A stretch of 64,000 nt of DNA from Ilyonectria destructans (lineage: Eukaryota; Ascomycota; Sordariomycetes; Hypocreales; Nectriaceae): contig JAHEWK010000034.1 in the NCBI GenBank assembly GCA_020740775.1, forward strand, positions 124,001 through 188,000, given 5' to 3'. Position 1 is the stretch's first letter; every line of letters starts with the position of its first letter. A program made the position numbers and the translations under genes. Shown here piece after piece: positions 62,816 to 64,000 of the stretch. A model generated the notes under the pieces. That model was not told where the DNA came from, did no database searches, and was given only the letters and a program-made list of their open reading frames with translations.

Positions 62816-64000
62816 AAAGATCGACAACTGGCTCTCCAAGCAGGAACGCGCGTGCGGAGCAGTCCTCAATCGACTTGGATACAACGCCAGGGAGCAGGTA
62901 AAGGGCAAGGAGACCGTCGCGGAGATGTTCGGGGAGCTTGAAAAGCGCTTCAAACCAAAGGGGAGTGCGGTTTTCCAAGAGCTCGACCGACGATACAACA
63001 ACCTCGCCTTAGACCAATGCTCGGGAGTCATGAACTTTGCGGAAAGACTGCGAGAAGCTCAATCTGAACTCTTGCAACTAGACGAGACATGCAAAATCGG
63101 CACTCCTCAATTCATCAATAAGTTCCTAACCGGACTTGGCCCCGAATACGAAGTGTTCCTCACTGCTTTCTACCAAAACCACAACTTGCTACCCGAACGA
63201 GGCTCCAACGGAGAAGTAACCAAACCTGCCGTCACATTCGAAATCGCCCTTGCCGCCGCAGAGCAAGTGGAGATGAACATTCAACAACGAGAAAAGGCCA
63301 AGACACAAACAGCTCTGCTGGCTAGAACGCGTGGTCCTGGCAAAGACCGAGTGACGCAGACATGCGACCACTGCAACAAACCAGGTCACACCAAGGCCGG
63401 ATGTTTTGGCTTACATCCCGAACTTCTTGAGGAGTTCAGGAGAAAACGAGCACTTCGGAGTGAACGACGAGAAGTCAAGCTTGAGAAGAGAAAGGAGAAC
63501 ACCTCGTCACTGCAACCTGACGAGGATCACACTGCCGCTATTGCATTCTTAAACACGGCCTTTCTATCCTTTCAACCCCAGTTTGGCCTGGCCGCATCAG
63601 AACCGTCCAAACTGCTCGAGCGAATTCACGTATTGGACAGTGGCGCCTCCTCCCACACGTTCTGCCATCGACAGAACTTTACGTCACTCGAGAAATTCAC
63701 CGGCTCTGCCATCAACGGCATAGCTGGCTCGGCCATTATGCCTGAGGGGCAAGGCACATACACCCTCAAAACCATACGGAACAATGCCAAGGGAACGACA
63801 ACCTTTCATAAGGCACTTTACGTGCCAGGCGCTCACTGCAACCTCATCTCAGTCTCAGCCCTTGAGGAAGATGGAGCAACTATTCTATTTCGAAAAGGAC
63901 GAGCCGTCATTACAAAAAACGGTAAAGTCATCCTCAGCGCCACTAGGAAATTCGGTCTATATGTGATCGACGAGGATGACGAACAACTGCACACTGCTAT
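62631..64000 (+). CDS. Copia Gag-Pol polyprotein (gag, zinc knuckle, protease), runs off the window
   Basis: ATG 62631 (MSASKESTGTLGNLANIPKL). 456 codons are open to the edge. A UBN2-type gag domain covers residues ~20-200 (WINWSREMKDHL, VEKIDNWLSKQ, FINKFLTGLGPEYEVFL). The zinc knuckle CDHCNKPGHTKAGC fits CX2CX4HX4C near residue 245. The aspartic protease has the D-S-G-A motif in HVLDSGASSHTFC (near residue 340), followed by the gag-pre-integrase block KALYVPGAHCNLISVSAL. All reads are collinear with Copia polyproteins; integrase, RT and RNase H would follow outside. Confidence 0.93.
   Translation, partial: MSASKESTGTLGNLANIPKLESTAGWINWSREMKDHLTMSGYGDLFKRNKDKPTGTSAATVEKIDNWLSKQERACGAVLNRLGYNAREQVKGKETVAEMFGELEKRFKPKGSAVFQELDRRYNNLALDQCSGVMNFAERLREAQSELLQLDETCKIGTPQFINKFLTGLGPEYEVFLTAFYQNHNLLPERGSNGEVTKPAVTFEIALAAAEQVEMNIQQREKAKTQTALLARTRGPGKDRVTQTCDHCNKPGHTKAGCFGLHPELLEEFRRKRALRSERREVKLEKRKENTSSLQPDEDHTAAIAFLNTAFLSFQPQFGLAASEPSKLLERIHVLDSGASSHTFCHRQNFTSLEKFTGSAINGIAGSAIMPEGQGTYTLKTIRNNAKGTTTFHKALYVPGAHCNLISVSALEEDGATILFRKGRAVITKNGKVILSATRKFGLYVIDEDDEQLHTA

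Larger units (their letters stand above)
61651..64000 (+). mobile_element. Copia-type LTR retrotransposon, left part only
   Basis: LTR, primer site, 850-bp leader and an open gag-pol frame, continuing past base 64000. The order protease before an integrase still to come, plus the UBN2-type gag, marks Copia. Its insertion into the APH-like gene and undamaged frame point to a young element. Confidence 0.9.

Overview
The window looks like a transposon-rich accessory or repeat-rich region of a filamentous ascomycete (Pezizomycotina; Sordariomycetes-like, genus not determinable). The evidence is: short 47-81 bp GT-AG introns with CTAAC-type branch sites, fungal-only families (Nma111-type tandem HtrA, BAH-PHD reader, NACHT/NB-ARC STAND proteins, kievitone-hydratase-like secreted protein, af380-type hydrolase), and fungal Ty3, Copia, Tad-like LINE, hAT and pogo/Fot elements. 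Protein-coding host genes are a minority of the sequence.

Layout. 1-5188 is a Ty3/chromovirus retrotransposon on the minus strand whose left part lies outside the window; its pol frame is open to base 1. It truncates an NB-ARC gene (5189-6211). 6570-9023 is a large AT-hook ORF of unknown function. 9231-9776 holds a diverged direct duplication. 11267-12085 is a short TIR element carrying a piece of a GH72 glucanosyltransferase gene. 12737-14191 is a two-exon NAPE-PLD-like gene. After degraded fragments (coiled-coil ORF, NmrA-like remnant) come a four-exon secreted CrtC/kievitone-hydratase-like gene (17957-19244), a broken NACHT gene (19695-20665), a truncated DUF3435 (Starship-captain-type) recombinase (21431-22003), an intact alpha/beta hydrolase (22530-23459) and a BTB gene (25084-25859).

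27295-39500 mixes a GATC-rich inverted-repeat element, two solo LTRs of one family, a frameshifted F-box-like gene, transposon scraps, a coiled-coil gene (31638-32696) and an Nma111-type protease gene (35770-38906) that is complete except for one in-frame TAG between its two halves. 39659-41079 is an intact four-exon BAH-PHD gene. 41419-61487 is mostly transposons: LINE 3' pieces, a decayed PDDEXK-like gene, a decayed hAT with TIRs, a CAAG-rich TIR element holding a Copia-type solo LTR, a Fot/pogo fragment cut exactly at the end of an intact hAT, a 5'-truncated Tad-like LINE with a 1099-aa ORF, an integrase-core pseudogene, and a pogo element with 84-bp TIRs and TA duplication. The last 2.5 kb shows an aminoglycoside-phosphotransferase-like gene start interrupted by a Copia element whose gag-pol frame runs off the right edge.

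How it fits together: repeated nested insertion, with both fresh elements (open Ty3, Copia, hAT, LINE frames) and old ones. Many breaks are single TAG/TAA/TGA codons or one-base shifts. A complete new system is not proven. The strongest leads are the gene-fragment-carrying TIR element, the self-priming Ty3 with an in-frame gag/pol amber codon, the captain remnant near NLR-type genes, the Nma111 amber codon, and the transposase with a TGA followed by a long open extension. The supplied ORF starts include GTG, TTG and CTG; I moved starts to ATG wherever a eukaryotic gene was called.
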